Below are positions 1-13,390 of a DNA stretch of 64,000 nt, one piece after another. Numbering within the stretch: the first letter of the stretch is position 1; every line of letters starts with the position of its first letter. The translations under genes were made by a program, and so were the position numbers. Source of the DNA: Anagrus nilaparvatae (Eukaryota; Arthropoda; Insecta; Hymenoptera; Mymaridae). Where the stretch lies: assembly GCA_022575985.1 (NCBI GenBank), contig JAKSXM010000272.1:24300501-24364500 (forward strand), given 5' to 3'. Below the pieces are notes generated by a model. The model ran no database searches. It was given only the letters and a program-made list of their open reading frames with translations, and had not been told where the DNA came from.

Positions 1-562
1 TAGAGATTAGTTTTTAATTAGATACGTTTATTAATCTTGGAATTCAGATAATTTATGAGTCCGAAAGTTCACTTGTGATAGTATATTATGAGTCCGGGTT
101 CAAAATGTAAAGAATGGCCTAAATCGCGAGTAAATTACTTTTCGAGGCGAGGCTGATGCTAATAAACTGTGATTTGGACTATTTTTTTTTATGGATAAAA
201 GTGGTATACGATTTTTCTTTGTAAGTGGCCGCTGATAAGAAAACTTTATTTTTTAATACTAAGAAGTAGAAGAAAATGAATTTGCTTTAGGCCTACGAAA
301 AATCCACATTTTTTGGCTGTTTTGCGACCAAGACTCGGTTACCGAAAAGGACGCTCCAAATCGCAAATTTTCCCTAGCTTTGCAGTAAATATACAATTTT
401 AGTAAAAAAACAATTTTCTGGCAAAAATCTATTATATATTTTCTATACAAATTTACAAATTCTTTGAAAATTTACGAAAACTCGACAATTTTTGCGTAAG
501 CTAAACTTTTTCAAAAATTTGCTAATCTTTTTTATAAATTTATACGATTTACTTTTAACAGA

Positions 563-627
563 ACCAGTTCTGGATTCAGGCTTGTGGGGGGCTGCAGGCC
601 GTGCCTACTATGGTAAATCCGTCACTG
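563..627 (+). mobile_element. solo end of a hAT-like DNA transposon
   Basis: A GC-rich island in AT-rich surroundings ends in GGTAAATCCGTCACTG. Read from the other strand this begins CAGTGACGGATTTACC, the usual form of a hAT terminal inverted repeat (CAGNGNCGG...). I found no matching left end in 1-562, so this is either a truncated copy or the right end of an element whose left end is outside the window. The short open frame through it looks fortuitous. Identification rests on the terminus alone. Confidence 0.4.
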
Positions 628-3600
628 AACAATACACTAATCAAAAATTGGTAACAAAAATAATTTTTAGTTCTTAATAATTATTATTAATTTAGAGTAA
701 GCAAACTTTTACAGTGTAAGTCAATCAAACCAAAACATAACATAATTCAGTTCCTTAAAAAAATCCGAATTACCCCATATACATATTAAAACTAACTATA
801 ATTTTATACAAAATTTATGAATTGATGCTGACCATCATACTACTTATACTCGCTTGACAAGACGTCCATACATGCCACCAACAGTCATCAGAACACAGTG
901 ATCTCCTTGTACTGAATTTGTATGAACTTTCTGTTTATTATAAAAAAAAAAAGTGTATTAAAGAAGCAAAAGTGGTTTTTTTATTAATATTCTTATAATT
1001 TTCTTGTAAATTCACATATATGCAATTATGTTTGAAAATATGCTAAAGTTATAGTTGTAAGAAAATATATCGTAATTATTTTAATTAATTATATAAAAAA
1101 TGTAATTATATAATTAATGTAAACAAAATCTTGTAATATTAGTTTTTAATAAAAGTACATACGTTAGGGTATTAAAATAAATGAACTGCAATTAATTTAT
1201 AAATTTATATGAAAAATTTTAAAATTGACATTTTAATTTACAGTATTTTTTATGATTTTGTGCATATTTTTTGGTGTGGTCAGTTTAGTTACGTAAGCTT
1301 CACTGTTAGTTTGCTCTAGGTTAATTTTCAAGCAAAACTTAAAATATTTTTGAATCTTTTGGCTTAATTAATCTCATACCTTGAGAATTTCGTTATACTA
1401 GAACATTAGTACCTGAAAAGAAATCTTATCAAACCCAAATATAAACCCACAACTAACAAACTCTCATTAAATATTTACAAGGCAAAAAATTTCCTCACAA
1501 CTGCTAATCTGATAAAAAATTTATTAAAAACCTAGATAACAAACTGTATCATAATTTCATTATTACAAATTTAGCCTTGAAAAAATTTCTCAAAAAAATA
1601 AAAGAATTATTCTCATATTTAAAAAAAGACAATATCTTATAAATTCAACCCACACTCTTTAATAATAATAATAATAATAAAAGTGTATGCAGTTTTTAGT
1701 ACATATATAAAAGCTTACATACAATGCATCATGTTATACATAAAATAATGTAATGTCGTGCATCATCATACAGTATCAAGGACACTAGATAGGCGTTACC
1801 AGTATAAAATTTTATCAAAATCTATTTATGGATCATATATACCTATATTTTAATAAAATACAAATATGTGCATAAAATATACATAAAGTTATTTTATCCC
1901 TCGAGTAAATATCCATTGATCTTAGTCTATACTAATCGACTTTAATATTATAATAAAAAATTTTTCTTACCATTTTCACACATAGATTTTTATTTATGTA
2001 TAAAATGATTTACCTAATTTTATATAGAGGCGCCATGTAAATACTGTGTTATTATGTTCTATAAATATATTTTAAATTGATAGCTTTAGCTAATACGTTA
2101 TTCGTGCATAGAATTGTTAACTAGTAGCTGATTATTTATGCTTTGAGAAAATTTTTTTATAGGCTTTGTTTTGATGTATTAGAAATATTTTTAAGGTAAT
2201 TTGGCAGCAAATGATATTTCCTGGCGCCGGATAATTTTTAAAATACACTGGGAAGAACTTTTTTTTAAAAAGTAAAGAATGCATTAAATAATAATTTTCC
2301 TGTAAATAACTCGGATACGCCTTTTCAGTGTACTAGTGAGTGTACATGGTAATTTTATAGTTTTTAAAAATTATACAAAATAATTATTGTTGGTAAAGAT
2401 TCTTATATAAAATAATTCAGTAATTATCTTTTTATATAATTTTATCGTAAATTATTTTAATATTTTGATCTGTTTTCTGACATTTGATGACAGATATTAT
2501 TGATCGAATGTAGTATTAATTAGTTGATTGATCGATTAATGTTTTTTTTATTCAAGTGCGAAGTGAGGTGAAAGGCGACAGGTCTATTATGTTGTATGTG
2601 AAAGAGCCAAGTTGTGTAAGAGGCAGGTTTGTGGTGGATCTGAGCAATTTATGAATGAATCGTTTTTTACGATTTGGTTTGGTTTTTAGAGGAGCTTTTT
2701 TGAAAAAGTTTAGCCAAAAATGTTCTAAAATTTTTAGAGCAAATAACTAACTTTAATTCCAAAACCAATTGACGTCAAAAAGAAAATGATATTTAAAAAA
2801 ATCATTAAATAACCACTTGAATTAAACACTCTAATTATATCAATAAATATAAAAAAAAATGACATGACATGTTCTTGAATTTTCATTAAAAATTATAAAT
2901 ATAAATTTCTACATAGGTTATCGACCTGTTTATGTCTGTAAGATATTTTTTTTTTTATTTTTCGTTTATTTTTTCTTGTGTCATTGTTATATTTATTGTC
3001 ACTGGGTGGTATAGATTATCTCTCGACAACTACTCTTAAGACTTTGTGTATGTATGAATTATATTTTAACTTGACTTTATAAGATTTTTCTTTTTTTTTT
3101 TATGACTTATTTTTAATAATAAATTATTAATGTCATGTAAAATTAAGTATCTTGGGAAAAACAGGATATCTAAATTATGTATGTATGAGGGAAGTAGGTG
3201 TTAAATTGGTTATGATTTAGTAAATTATTTTTTCTTTTTTTATAAGGATCAAAATTTAAGATTTATAATCTTGGTGAAAAATGGTTTTTCTGTAAGCTAC
3301 TGTGTATTTCTCGATAAAAATTGAGGAATAAATTTGAAGAATTTTGAAATAATTTAGATTTAAAGTTAACATTTTCTCAAAACTTAATCGATAAAAATAC
3401 TAAACCAAGATACTAAATTTTATAATTTTACAATCACAAATAAAATTATTTACTTCAAATAGGTATAGCAAAAAATTTATGTTAAGTTAATCTCGTTAAT
3501 TAACATGTTTGGTTTATTCAATCTTTGAAATACTGTTTGGATTAAACTTAAATATAAACTTTTTCTTCATTCCTAATTATATTTAGATATTTTATATTCT

Positions 3601-3776
3601 ATTTTATAACTTTTTGTTTATTCTAATGTAACATCATTGAATTGTAAATATATTTAAAATAAAATGCATGTTTAAATGTTAAATTTAGGTTTGATACTCA
3701 TTTAAAATTTTATCTTAATATTTAATTAATAATTTTAATTTTATAAAGGATAAATATAATATTCTCATAGATTTAA
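628..3776. other. AT-rich non-coding stretch
   Basis: No open frame with coding character and no RNA gene seen. The only structure noted is a weak 7-bp inverted pair (TACACTG at 2244-2250, CAGTGTA at 2326-2332), possibly the ends of a tiny TA-target MITE. Similar TACACTG ends bound the better-supported MITE at 48606-48879. Confidence 0.5.
1661..1681. repeat. (TAA)n microsatellite
   Basis: About seven uninterrupted AAT/TAA triplets in non-coding AT-rich DNA. Confidence 0.85.
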
Positions 3777-3814
3777 TTCTCGCAAGAGAAATGAGTTTAT
3801 TAAAGTATATATAG
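3777..3814 (+). promoter_or_regulatory. PSEA-like + TATA promoter cassette 1
   Basis: The sequence starts TTCTCGCAAG, continues AGAAATGAGT, and has TATATATAG beginning exactly 29 nt after the first T (3806). Five more cassettes in the first 19.1 kb share the core and the exact spacing. The layout of a roughly 20-bp core element, a short gap and a TATA box matches insect snRNA/U6 promoters, where a PSEA and a TATA box at fixed spacing recruit SNAPc and RNA polymerase III. By that model transcription would start near 3837. The downstream sequence is not a recognised snRNA, and T-runs appear within about 50 nt. The core also forms a TTCTC-GCAA-GAGAA hairpin. The promoter reading is inferred. Confidence 0.5.
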
Positions 3815-4613
3815 AACTGGATTAAATATATTAGTTAATATATAATAAAAAATATGCTTCTACGTAAAATATCTCTTTTTGAATCTATTGTATGTGATCT
3901 ATTGCTGCGTCTCTTAGAGAATGAATGAGAATTTCTTGCATTGACTTCGTCATCAGGAACGATTATACATTGACACAAATTTTACTTTGTTATAATTCAC
4001 CAGTATATACCATAAGGTTCTGTAACTGTTACATTGACATTTAGGGTTAGAGTTTATTTCTGAAATGTTAGCTTCTAATTCTAACTTGGCATTGCATCGA
4101 CATTTCCTTGGATATTCACATCATATGAAAATTGATAACTGGCAATTACCGGTTCATATTTAACAATGTCACGTTTTCGTTTACTTTCGGTTTATTGTAC
4201 TGGTGTCCTATGATGAAAACTGTTATGCGACGATAAATAAAAATACGATAATATATTCCATGCTAAATAAATTTAATAAATATTCAATAGAATACCATAT
4301 ATTTTATGTTCATTATAATATGAACCCTGCAATTAACATGAAAAATAAAAATATGCAAATTTTAAATGAAAGTAATTATATCCATTTCGAAAAGTAAATC
4401 ATTAAATACTCTTCTATTATTATATTCTACAAACCCAAAAATTTACTTAAAACCTTTTTTAATGTTAAATTTGTTGTCATAGTAAAACACTATTATGATC
4501 AATAGTAACCAATTTATCATATAATTATGAAAACTAATAAAAATTTATTTTAGAGAATATTAAAATAATATAACATAAATAATTAATATTTCTTTCTATA
4601 AATGATAAATATT

Positions 4614-4651
4614 TTCTCGCAATAGAAATGAGTTTATTAGGCTATATAAGC
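4614..4651 (+). promoter_or_regulatory. PSEA-like + TATA promoter cassette 2
   Basis: TTCTCGCAAT followed by AGAAATGAGT, with TATATAAGC starting at 4643, exactly 29 nt from the core start. It lies 837 bp after cassette 1 in the same orientation. The predicted start is near 4674. A T-run near 4697 would terminate a pol III transcript after about 25 nt, so either the product is very short or this promoter copy is orphaned. See cassette 1 for the reasoning. Confidence 0.5.
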
Positions 4652-4659
4652 TATTAAAC

Positions 4660-7600
4660 TAACTTGTATTAAAATAATACTTAGCTCAAAATAATATTTT
4701 TATAGAATTTACTATTATTATTTCTTATTATCCTTGTTAAATAAATCATTTTTCACTTCTTTAAAAGTTTAAATTTTAAGGAATTAATATTTTTGGTTAA
4801 CTTTTTATTTTGTTTGAGAGATATAGTATTAATATGATACTATCGTTATTATTTCTAATTAATTATGTGTATATAATTTGTTAATAGTAAATTCATAATA
4901 ATTTAATGGTCCTTTTTGAATTAGTGATCTTGATTCTTCTATAGTTCGATTGCCATTTGAATAATTCAAAAACGAGAAAGTTACATGATTTTATTTTTTA
5001 TTTCATTTAATACGAATTGAGTGCACTAAAATAAATCTAAAGCATCTTGTAGATAATAACAAAACTATAACAAAACATTTATTTAAAAATCACATTTCTC
5101 TCAGTGTAAATAAAAAAAAGCCATCTATTATTCTGTATTAGTAAATATTAATAATTTATAGTTCAATAAAATAATGATGATAAAAAATAAATAATTTTTT
5201 CTCTGTTTTTTAATCATCACACATATATTATCATTGAATGTCGCCAGTTTGCTAATAAAAATCAATTGACATTAGCATCCATTTATAACACGCCTTTATA
5301 AAAACTTTTTTATTTTCTTCTCTTCTTATACTAACTCGAACTATTCAGTAGTAATATCAATATATGCACATACATGTGTTTTTATTATATTTATATTGTA
5401 AATAAAAAAAATGTTTAGTATATAAATAATGAGAATGAAAAAGTCGAGTGGAATTTTATATTTTCTTTTGTATAATTCTTTCGCGTGGCAGTTATTATTA
5501 TTGAGGTTTTTTGATGACATAAATGGTTTTTATGTATACTACTTCAACTTTATACGCTTAATTTGTGATGAAATTTTTTGCATTTTTTTGTTGTTAGTGT
5601 TTTTTTTTGTTAGTAATTTTTAATATACAGTTCATGCTGTTAGAAATTTGATTTTTGCTTAGCGAACTTCTGAATTTATTAAAAATTCTTTAATCTTTAT
5701 TCAAATTTTTTTTTTAAATTTCATTCAATTTCCTACCTGAAAAATTAATTTTTACAAACAACGTTTGACCGTAACATATAGATACATAAAAATCAGTAAA
5801 TAAATAAAAATTTAATAGCCATTTTTCAATATTTATGAGTAATATACGAAAGATACATATTAGAAGATTAAAAATACATTTGTAAAAGAGCTTGAGGCTT
5901 GAATACAATTCTAAAAAAGTTATAGGAAATGAATTGCTACTACTATATTTATCTAACTTAAATTACTTCTATTTCAATCTATTTTAATATGCACATGCTT
6001 TATAAATCTATTAGTTTTAACAAAAATATTCAATTTTATGTGTTTGTAGGGGAGCTTGGGGTATTTCCACACAATCAATTATTTCCGATTTTTTCACCAA
6101 ATTGTACCAAAGATATAAAAAATAAAAATTAAGTTTGTCGTGACCTGATTTTAGGTCCGTTTTTGGGATAGTGATGGCTATAGGATAAAATAATTATTAA
6201 TTAAGAACTTACAAATTATATGTTTATTTTATTTAGTCAACGGGTATAGCCTGTGACTAATGTCTTCTTTAAATATTACATTTCTAAGATCTAAAAGTTA
6301 ATGCCCAAAGTTACTCAAAGACTCCCTTATATATCTTAATCAGCCATCGTGGCTTTGTAGCCATAGTGGTTGATTTTGCTTATCTTATCACAAAAATGGT
6401 TTTTCCTATAGTCAAATTCCTAAATAAAGATAATAGAAATACTATTTATTATTTCATAACATGTTTAATTCGGTTTAATCAAAAATATTATTTGAGCAAT
6501 AATCGAGCAATAAAGTATATGTTGTCAAGGTTAGATAAAATATATGAAGGTATAGTTAATTTTTATTTACCAAAAATTTTTTTTTTATTCCATTTTTATA
6601 AAAAATTACCTAAGTTTACAACGTATTTCAATTTCCTCTGAATTATATTTATTTTCAAAAAAACTATTATGTATTTTCATTTAAAACAAACATTTTTTAT
6701 TTTTAAGATTCATCAATATAGATATTTATTGATCTTAAAATAAAACAAGGTTTTTTTTTTAGAAAATAACAAAAAAAAAAGTTATTTTCAAAATTAGTTT
6801 CAAATTAATCACGTATTTTTCAGTTTTTTTATTTACTTACATAATAATAAAATTTGTTTAAAATAATAATTTTCTATCAAATTACAAAAAATTAAAGAAA
6901 AATTTTTCTTAAGTAGTTTTGAGAATTAAAATTTCAAAGTCAATTTTACGTAATTTTTTTCTTAGTAAAAAAGAAAAAAAGTTCTAGTAATAGGAAAAAA
7001 ATATGAAATTTTGATTAATTAATTTTCAATTTAGTTAAGAAAATATAATTTTGAAGCCAAGGTTTCTGTTATAGCCTTGAATTGACTGCGGAAATCGTCA
7101 ATATTAATAGCTAACCATAATATTTAATTAATTGATTTTTTGTTTTTGTTATTTAAAACCACTATAAAATTTGATCTAAAAAAAATATTTTTTTTTTATT
7201 TTAAATTTTTAGTATTAGATTTGTTTTTTTATGTTTAAAAATGTGTCAATAAAAAAAATAAAAATTTTTAATTTGTACGAAAACAAATTAAGTTATTAAT
7301 AATATTTGTTTTCATAATATTTTTTTTTCTAGAGTTAAAATAAAAAATTAATTGGTGAGGGTGGAAAGTAGACTTAAAGGCGACGTGTTTTTAATTTTTT
7401 TTAGGGTGGCGATTAATTGTTTCATTAATAAGGTTCAAAATATTGAATTTTCTGATTTGCGGTTTAAAATTTAATTGGTTCAAGATCCTAAGCCAAATTA
7501 ACCGAAATATAAATAAAAATTTAATTGCAAACTTTTTAATTAAAAACAAAAATAAACCATTGTTTTGAGTTAAAACTAGTTAACAACCCAACCAAAAAAA

Positions 7601-8640
7601 ATATATAAAAATTAAAACTAAAAATTACATAACAAAATTTGACGGTCACGAATAAAATAAATATTTAATTATGGATCGTGTGCCTCAAATCAGTTGACTA
7701 TAATAATATATATAAACAAGAGAAAATAACATAGACATGTGGTCCGATGCGCACAATTAAACAGTTTGCCGGGCGCGAAGAAGCATAAATATTTTACAAG
7801 CTTATACATATGTTATGATAATTATATACAAATTTACATTCATTAATTGCTTATTAAATATCATTTGAATAAAAAATTTCTACTTTTTTTTCTTTAACTA
7901 AATTTTTTTGAATTAAAATCTTTAATTTATGACGTAATCGTTAAAACTAAAACTAAGAAATATTAATTAAAATTGGTACGAAAATTTTTTTTTTTTAAAG
8001 AAAAATATATGAAAATTTACTATTACTATAAAGCTTTTAAGAGCTTCTATTTGGTCTACTATGTTTGTATGCAAGACAGAAATATTTCAAATATACTATT
8101 TCCATGTTTATTTTTGGATACCTTAGCAATACGTAACTCTTGCACCAGACTTTTTGTGAATTATATAAATTGATGTAAATCTGAAGATTCATTTTTTTTT
8201 TTTTTTAATTTATTTTTTTTATTTATTAGATTTTTTTTGTAATTTTATTTGTTTGTGTGTTATTGATGTCAGCGAAGAAAATTTAAGCATTGAGAAATGT
8301 TTTATATATACTAGCTTGATTTTTTGGGTTCTTTGAACTCTTTAAAATAGTAAGTTTGTTGTGACAATGGTTGAGTAAATAGGTTAAAAAGTTGGATTCA
8401 AAAATTTATGTTATTTTTTTTATTTTTTTGATATCGTGAAGAATTATATTTCTCATGCATTTTCTTTTTCGGGAAAATTAAAGTTTATAAAAATACTTCA
8501 CAGAGCATTTCAGTTATTTCAGAAAATAATTTTAAATTCTAATTTTTAAGTAATTATTTAATAAAATAACTTTCTTTTAAATATTAAGGCATTGTTTTAA
8601 AGCCGTCAAAAATAAAGAAATACGAATAGTTATTTCTTTT
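4660..8640. other. AT-rich non-coding stretch
   Basis: Very low GC with many homopolymer runs. Open frames here (for example 5429-5623, 6366-6641, 7973-8173) are rich in F, Y, K, N and I, as expected from translated AT-rich DNA. They show no domain, paralogue or splice logic. I see no genes or RNAs. Confidence 0.55.
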
Positions 8641-8645
8641 TCAGC

Positions 8646-8696
8646 AGGCAATAATGATTATAAAATTCCAATTTTGAAAGGCCGTCATTATTGCCT
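8646..8696. repeat. 12-bp perfect inverted repeat (hairpin)
   Basis: AGGCAATAATGA at 8646-8657 pairs perfectly with TCATTATTGCCT at 8685-8696. An inner AAAATT/AATTTT pair extends the stem. The size would suit a small hairpin RNA precursor or a miniature element core. Nothing else supports either reading. Confidence 0.5.
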
Positions 8697-8699
8697 TTT

Positions 8700-10145
8700 A
8701 TAAAAAAAAATTAATTTTTACTTAGAAATATTTTATAATAAAATTTTGTCATTTTGATTTTAAAAAGTTTCAATACTAGTAATTCGTTTTGATTGAAAAG
8801 AAAAATATAGTCATAAATCGAGAAGATTTATAATTGGTTCAACAATAGGTCGTAACAAAATTTTATTATAAATTATATAATAGGACGTAAAAAATATATA
8901 TTAAACTATGTACGTAGTAACGGAACCTGTTGAAAAAAATTGTGATACTGTACGGGATATTATTTTCATTTAATTTAAAATTTCTAAATTTATATAATAA
9001 AAGGATATGATCACATTAATCTCAAATGTTTTTGACATACAATAAAAAATTAGTGTATATAGTGTAACAATAAAAGGTAATATTTTAAAATTGAAAATGA
9101 AGTAATGATAACTTAGTTTTAACCATCGTCTATATATAATATAAAAAAATATTTATTATGTTGGCATAAATGATTTTTAGTTTATTCCAATTTTATATTA
9201 ATCAAGTTTTTCACGAAATATAGAAAGAGGTTGACCTCGAGTTTTTTTAAAAAAAGTCCTCAAAAAATTTTGCAGCTACTTTAGTCCTAAAAATTTTGGC
9301 CTTTTTTTGAATTTTCACTTTGCGTAAGCGCCATTTTCATTATTTTGACTACTTATTGTAATTCTAAAATTTACTCGAAATTTACCAAATATTATATTTT
9401 TTACTTTATATATCTCATCTTTATTAATAAATTTTATTATGTATCTTACGTATTTAATGTAGAATATGTTCTTAAATTATTGAATTAAATTAGTTAACGA
9501 ATCTTAACATATACGAATTAAATTCATTATAATATTAAAATAACAAAATAAATTAATTCATATCTTTTTTTTTTGTTCTTTTTAAATATTAAATTTTATA
9601 AAACTAACTATTTAAATATTCTAGTTTTCTTTTCTTTTATATTTTATGAAATATAAATTATGTACATTTTGAATAAGACATGAATACTAAAGCTTGTAAA
9701 ACAAGAGAACAATTTTAAAATTTAATAATTTTATTATTTTTATAACGTCATATATTTTACATGAATTATTTATTATACTAAAAATATAAATTTGAATACA
9801 AATTTTTTTTTATTACTCTTTTTTTTATTTTTTTTGTATATACCTACTACTACTTTTTTTTTGCTAAAGTTAAATAAATAAACAAATTTTGAAAAAGTAT
9901 TTTATAATAATTTATAAAAAAAATTTTAATTTAAAAGTTTCTATTTTATGAAATATTTGATTAATGTACGTGTGAAACTTATATGCTTAAAATTTTGTTG
10001 AGAAATGTATTTAATCATTACAAGCGATAGCTGGATTAAACTAAACATCACTTATGCCAACATAATTAATATATACTATTTTACAAAATATTATAAATTT
10101 TTATAGGCTAGAAAACTAAACTTCAAATACAAAAATGCCAATGAA
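8700..10145. other. AT-rich non-coding stretch
   Basis: No coding frames, RNA genes or clear repeats recognised. Confidence 0.5.
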
Positions 10146-10310
10146 TTTTCAAAACCAGACCCGTTTTTTCCTTACTTGTCGCCTAATGCCAAAAATTTGC
10201 CGCTTATGAAAGATGAGGGAAAATGTCATAAATAAAATTCGTGTGTGTGTGCGAATGTGTTATATTATGTAAAAAATATGTGCATAATAAATTATAATTT
10301 TTTAAATGAT
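10146..10310 (+). mobile_element. 5' fragment of the hAT family found at 54709-58377
   Basis: CCAGACCCGTTTTTTCC followed by CTTACTTGTCGCC and GCCAAAAATTTGCCGC matches, with substitutions, the left end of the complete hAT element at 54709. The match continues through the AGGGAAAATGTCATAAA segment and the GTGTGT tract. The homology fades near 10310, just before promoter cassette 3. No right end is seen, so this is a truncated or decayed copy. Confidence 0.6.
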
Positions 10311-10317
10311 AAATTTT

Positions 10318-10355
10318 TTCTCGCAAGAGAAATGAATTCGTAAGGGTATATATAC
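10318..10355 (+). promoter_or_regulatory. PSEA-like + TATA promoter cassette 3
   Basis: TTCTCGCAAG then AGAAATGAAT, with TATATATAC starting at 10347, again 29 nt from the core start. It differs from the consensus only in the last part of the second half. The predicted start is near 10378. The downstream DNA is AT-rich with no recognisable structured RNA. It lies directly after the decayed hAT end at 10146-10310. Confidence 0.5.
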
Positions 10356-10627
10356 TACTCTCAAACCAAGATTTTATTAATTAATAATTTTCTATTACAT
10401 TATACATTATCTGTTATTAAATTATTTTATTTACTAATTATGATTTTCGAGTCACTTTTTTCCTCTACAATTTCAAGTTCGAAAGTGATTTTTCGTATTT
10501 TGTAAAATACTATTCGAATTTTATATCTCATTTAAAAAAGTTTCGGATAAATGGTTGAAGCCGTAGTGTCGAGTTTGAGCTTACAATTAGATTTCATGAT
10601 ATCTATAATTTTAAAACATATTGTACT

Positions 10628-11212
10628 AAAAATTTTGGCGGTCATTCATTGTTCATAAGCGCTGATGGCAATCCGTGCTAATTTTTTAAAATCAGAAAAT
10701 CCGAAACCCAAGATTCAATGTTAAGAATTAAAAATTTAAAATAACATTAAAAAAATAGCTAAGTCAAAAGTCAGAATGTGCTAAGTAGAATTCTTAAAAT
10801 ATCCGAATAAAAATTATTTTCAATTAACCAAATATTATAATTTTAAGAAACTGCAAAGGCCAGAATTAAATTTTTCCGTATTTGAAGTTGTTCGTTTTAA
10901 TGCAAAACTATGAAATATTAAGCTTTATACGAATTTGGGAAAATGACTTAAAAAGAAATAAAATTTTTCATTTAGAACTTATTTCTTTTTTTGAAATGCT
11001 CTTCTTAAAATTGATTACTCCAATTTATACAGAATTCCTAAAAATATTTTTCTAAATTAAAAAAATTCTAGAACCTATAACAATTGGTTTGAAAAAAACT
11101 TTTCTATTCTTTAAAATTCTGAATTTGGACCCGGCCAGAGTGTGTCTAGTAAACACTCTGGACCCGGCTTACCATCAGCGCCTCTGAACAATAAATGGCC
11201 GCCAAAATTTTA
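10628..11212. mobile_element. MITE with ~50-bp terminal inverted repeats
   Basis: AAAATTTTGGCGG then CATTCATTGTTCA and GCGCTGATGG at 10629-10671 is repeated in reverse complement at about 11168-11212, with roughly 85-90% match over about 50 bp. The interior has no coding capacity. Just inside the right end is a palindrome, CCAGAGTGT/ACACTCTGG, around 11134-11160, flanked by two direct GGACCCGGC copies. A target duplication was not resolved. The family was not identified. Confidence 0.65.
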
Positions 11213-11219
11213 ATCATTT

Positions 11220-13260
11220 TCGATAGCCAAATCAGTATCAAACATGACGAAAACTTTTTAAAATTTATAGTAATTCTCTCAAGTGGTTGCAAAGAAAAGT
11301 AACTTTTAGGTAAATAATTTTTCTGCAAAATTCACATCAAAATTAATTTTTCTTTTGATAATCAGAAAATCAAGGTTTCAATTTAATAATTACTTAATAA
11401 TTTATGAAATTTATAATTTTAAACGATTTATACTTAAGTATACATTTTGTAAAGAATTTATTTTTAAAATTTTGTAATTTTTAGAAGAGGACTGAAAAAA
11501 AATTTAAATATTAATTGCCTATACTTTATAAACAATTTTTACGATAAAATTAGTCTTATGTAGTTACCTTACTAAAGTTGCTATAATTATGTATATGTAT
11601 TTTAATAAGTATTGGAATAAACCAAAGGTCACTATTATACAAAAACTGTTTTTTAAAAACAAAATTTTAATTTTATTTTTTGTACCTGCGTGCGTAAATT
11701 GAAGCATGAGAATTTAGTTGGGTTTTAAGCATCATCAATTATTTGTATTCTAAATCACCATTCAAAATACAAATTTTAATATTTAGATTCAAAATCCACA
11801 AAAACTATAAACAAGTAACAACCTAATATACATTAATTATTTTGACACTAAAAGAAAAAAAAACATGTAATACATTGACATGATACATTCATTCTATTAA
11901 TCTCTTAGGTTTAATATTAGTACATATTTATTTATAAGCATGTAAAATTTCTTGTTTAATTTTAAAATATCTTAATTATACAAGTAAATATAAAAAATAG
12001 TTATTTTATTTTTTCGTAATTTTATTGGAAATTCATAGTGTAATTACATGTTATTAAACTTCATTATTTATGATAAACAATTTTTTTTATTCTGAAAATC
12101 AAGAATTTATAAGTTATTTTGTAATGTAATTGTATGGCTGATCTATAGTAAAGAAAAATAATGACCTAAAATTTAAATATTTTAGGCAAAATACATAAAA
12201 TAGAAAAATGAAATATATAACACATTGTTTTACTGTTTTAACTTAAAAACGTCCATCAAGAAAAAAACAAATTTCGTTTAATATTTATCATATTGTCTAA
12301 ATTTACAAATTTTACAAGAGACAACAAAAATTAATTTTTATTTATTTGACATAAAGACAGTTTAACATAAAATACATTAAATATCTTTAAAAAAGCATCA
12401 TTTATATTTTTAGCTATAATTTACTTTGTAAAAATTTTATTTACCTATTTTTATATTTATCAACAAAAATATTTTACTTTATTAAAATAATTATTTTCTT
12501 TCTTATTTATTTTATCTTGATAAGCTAAAAATTATATACCAATTTAAATAATTAGAAAAAAATAAGATTAATTTGGCCTAGTTTTAAGGAAATAAATTTC
12601 TTATGCCAACTTTCTTTTTCTCGTTTTTTTATTTGTTTTTAATAAGTCTTTATACTATTTAGAATTTATAAGCATTTAATATTTATTGTTAAATAAATTT
12701 TCATTATTTATGCATTAAAATTTTATTTTTTAAATTTACGTTTTGTATTGTGTGTTTTAATTCGAAGCAATTTTAATTAAAAATTTTCGCAAAACAGGTC
12801 ATGGTAGTGATTTATCCAGTTGGTAGTGGGTACTGGTGATTATCCTCTCTGAGCGTAAAAAAGGCCCATTTTTTTGTTATTTTTTACATTTATTTAACAA
12901 ATTTTACGAGATAGACTCCCCTGAGAAACTTTTCTGAATCTCCAATTGGACGATAAAAACTTTTCTGATAAGAAAATTTTAATTATAATTTCCTGTTATA
13001 CATGTTTAATCAAACTTGGCTTCTAAAGGTGGTAATTACTAATAAAGCTAAATATATTTAGAAAAATAAAAATTTTGAACTGGAAAAATTAGAATTAGAG
13101 TATTCCTGATATTGTTAAATCAGACTTCAGAAGAAAAATTTTTATTGGCAAATAAGTTCTTTGTGTTGAAAATGAGTTGATTTGCTATTTTTTTCGTATA
13201 CCAATCATGTTACGATAATTCATGATATTACAGCCAGTAATGTGAAATTAAATCTGATAC
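11220..13260. other. AT-rich non-coding stretch
   Basis: No coding frames or RNA genes recognised. Homopolymer T and A runs dominate. Confidence 0.5.
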
Positions 13261-13274
13261 AGAAATATTTTCTA

Positions 13275-13390
13275 CACTGAAAAAAAAATTTAGAATATTT
13301 CCGCTTGCGGTTAGCGAAATTTGGCTTATGGTTAGCGGAATTTTTTTCTTGCTCAAACGATTGTAAATTATTTGAAATGTAAAGAAAATA
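13275..13390. repeat. dispersed repeat, copy 1 (partner at 26645-26740)
   Basis: TACACTGAAAAAA is followed by a segment containing TAGCGGAATTTTTTTC and TTGCTCAAACGATTG. The segment at 26645-26740 shares the TACACTGAAAAAA start and a diverged CCGGAATTTTTTTTCC-TTGCTCAAACAATTG block. The CACTG start recalls TA-target MITE ends, but no matching right end was seen at either place. Confidence 0.45.

Noticed and set aside
563..677. Terminal coding exon on + (LTEPVLDSGLWGAAGRAYYG)
   Set aside because: The island ends in a hAT-type terminus (CCGTCACTG), which explains the GC-rich sequence better than a gene end.
3837..3960. A U6 or other known snRNA downstream of promoter cassette 1
   Set aside because: The conserved U6 ACAGAGA and 5' stem elements are absent and the sequence is AT-rich with early T-runs. 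No known snRNA could be recognised after any of the six cassettes.
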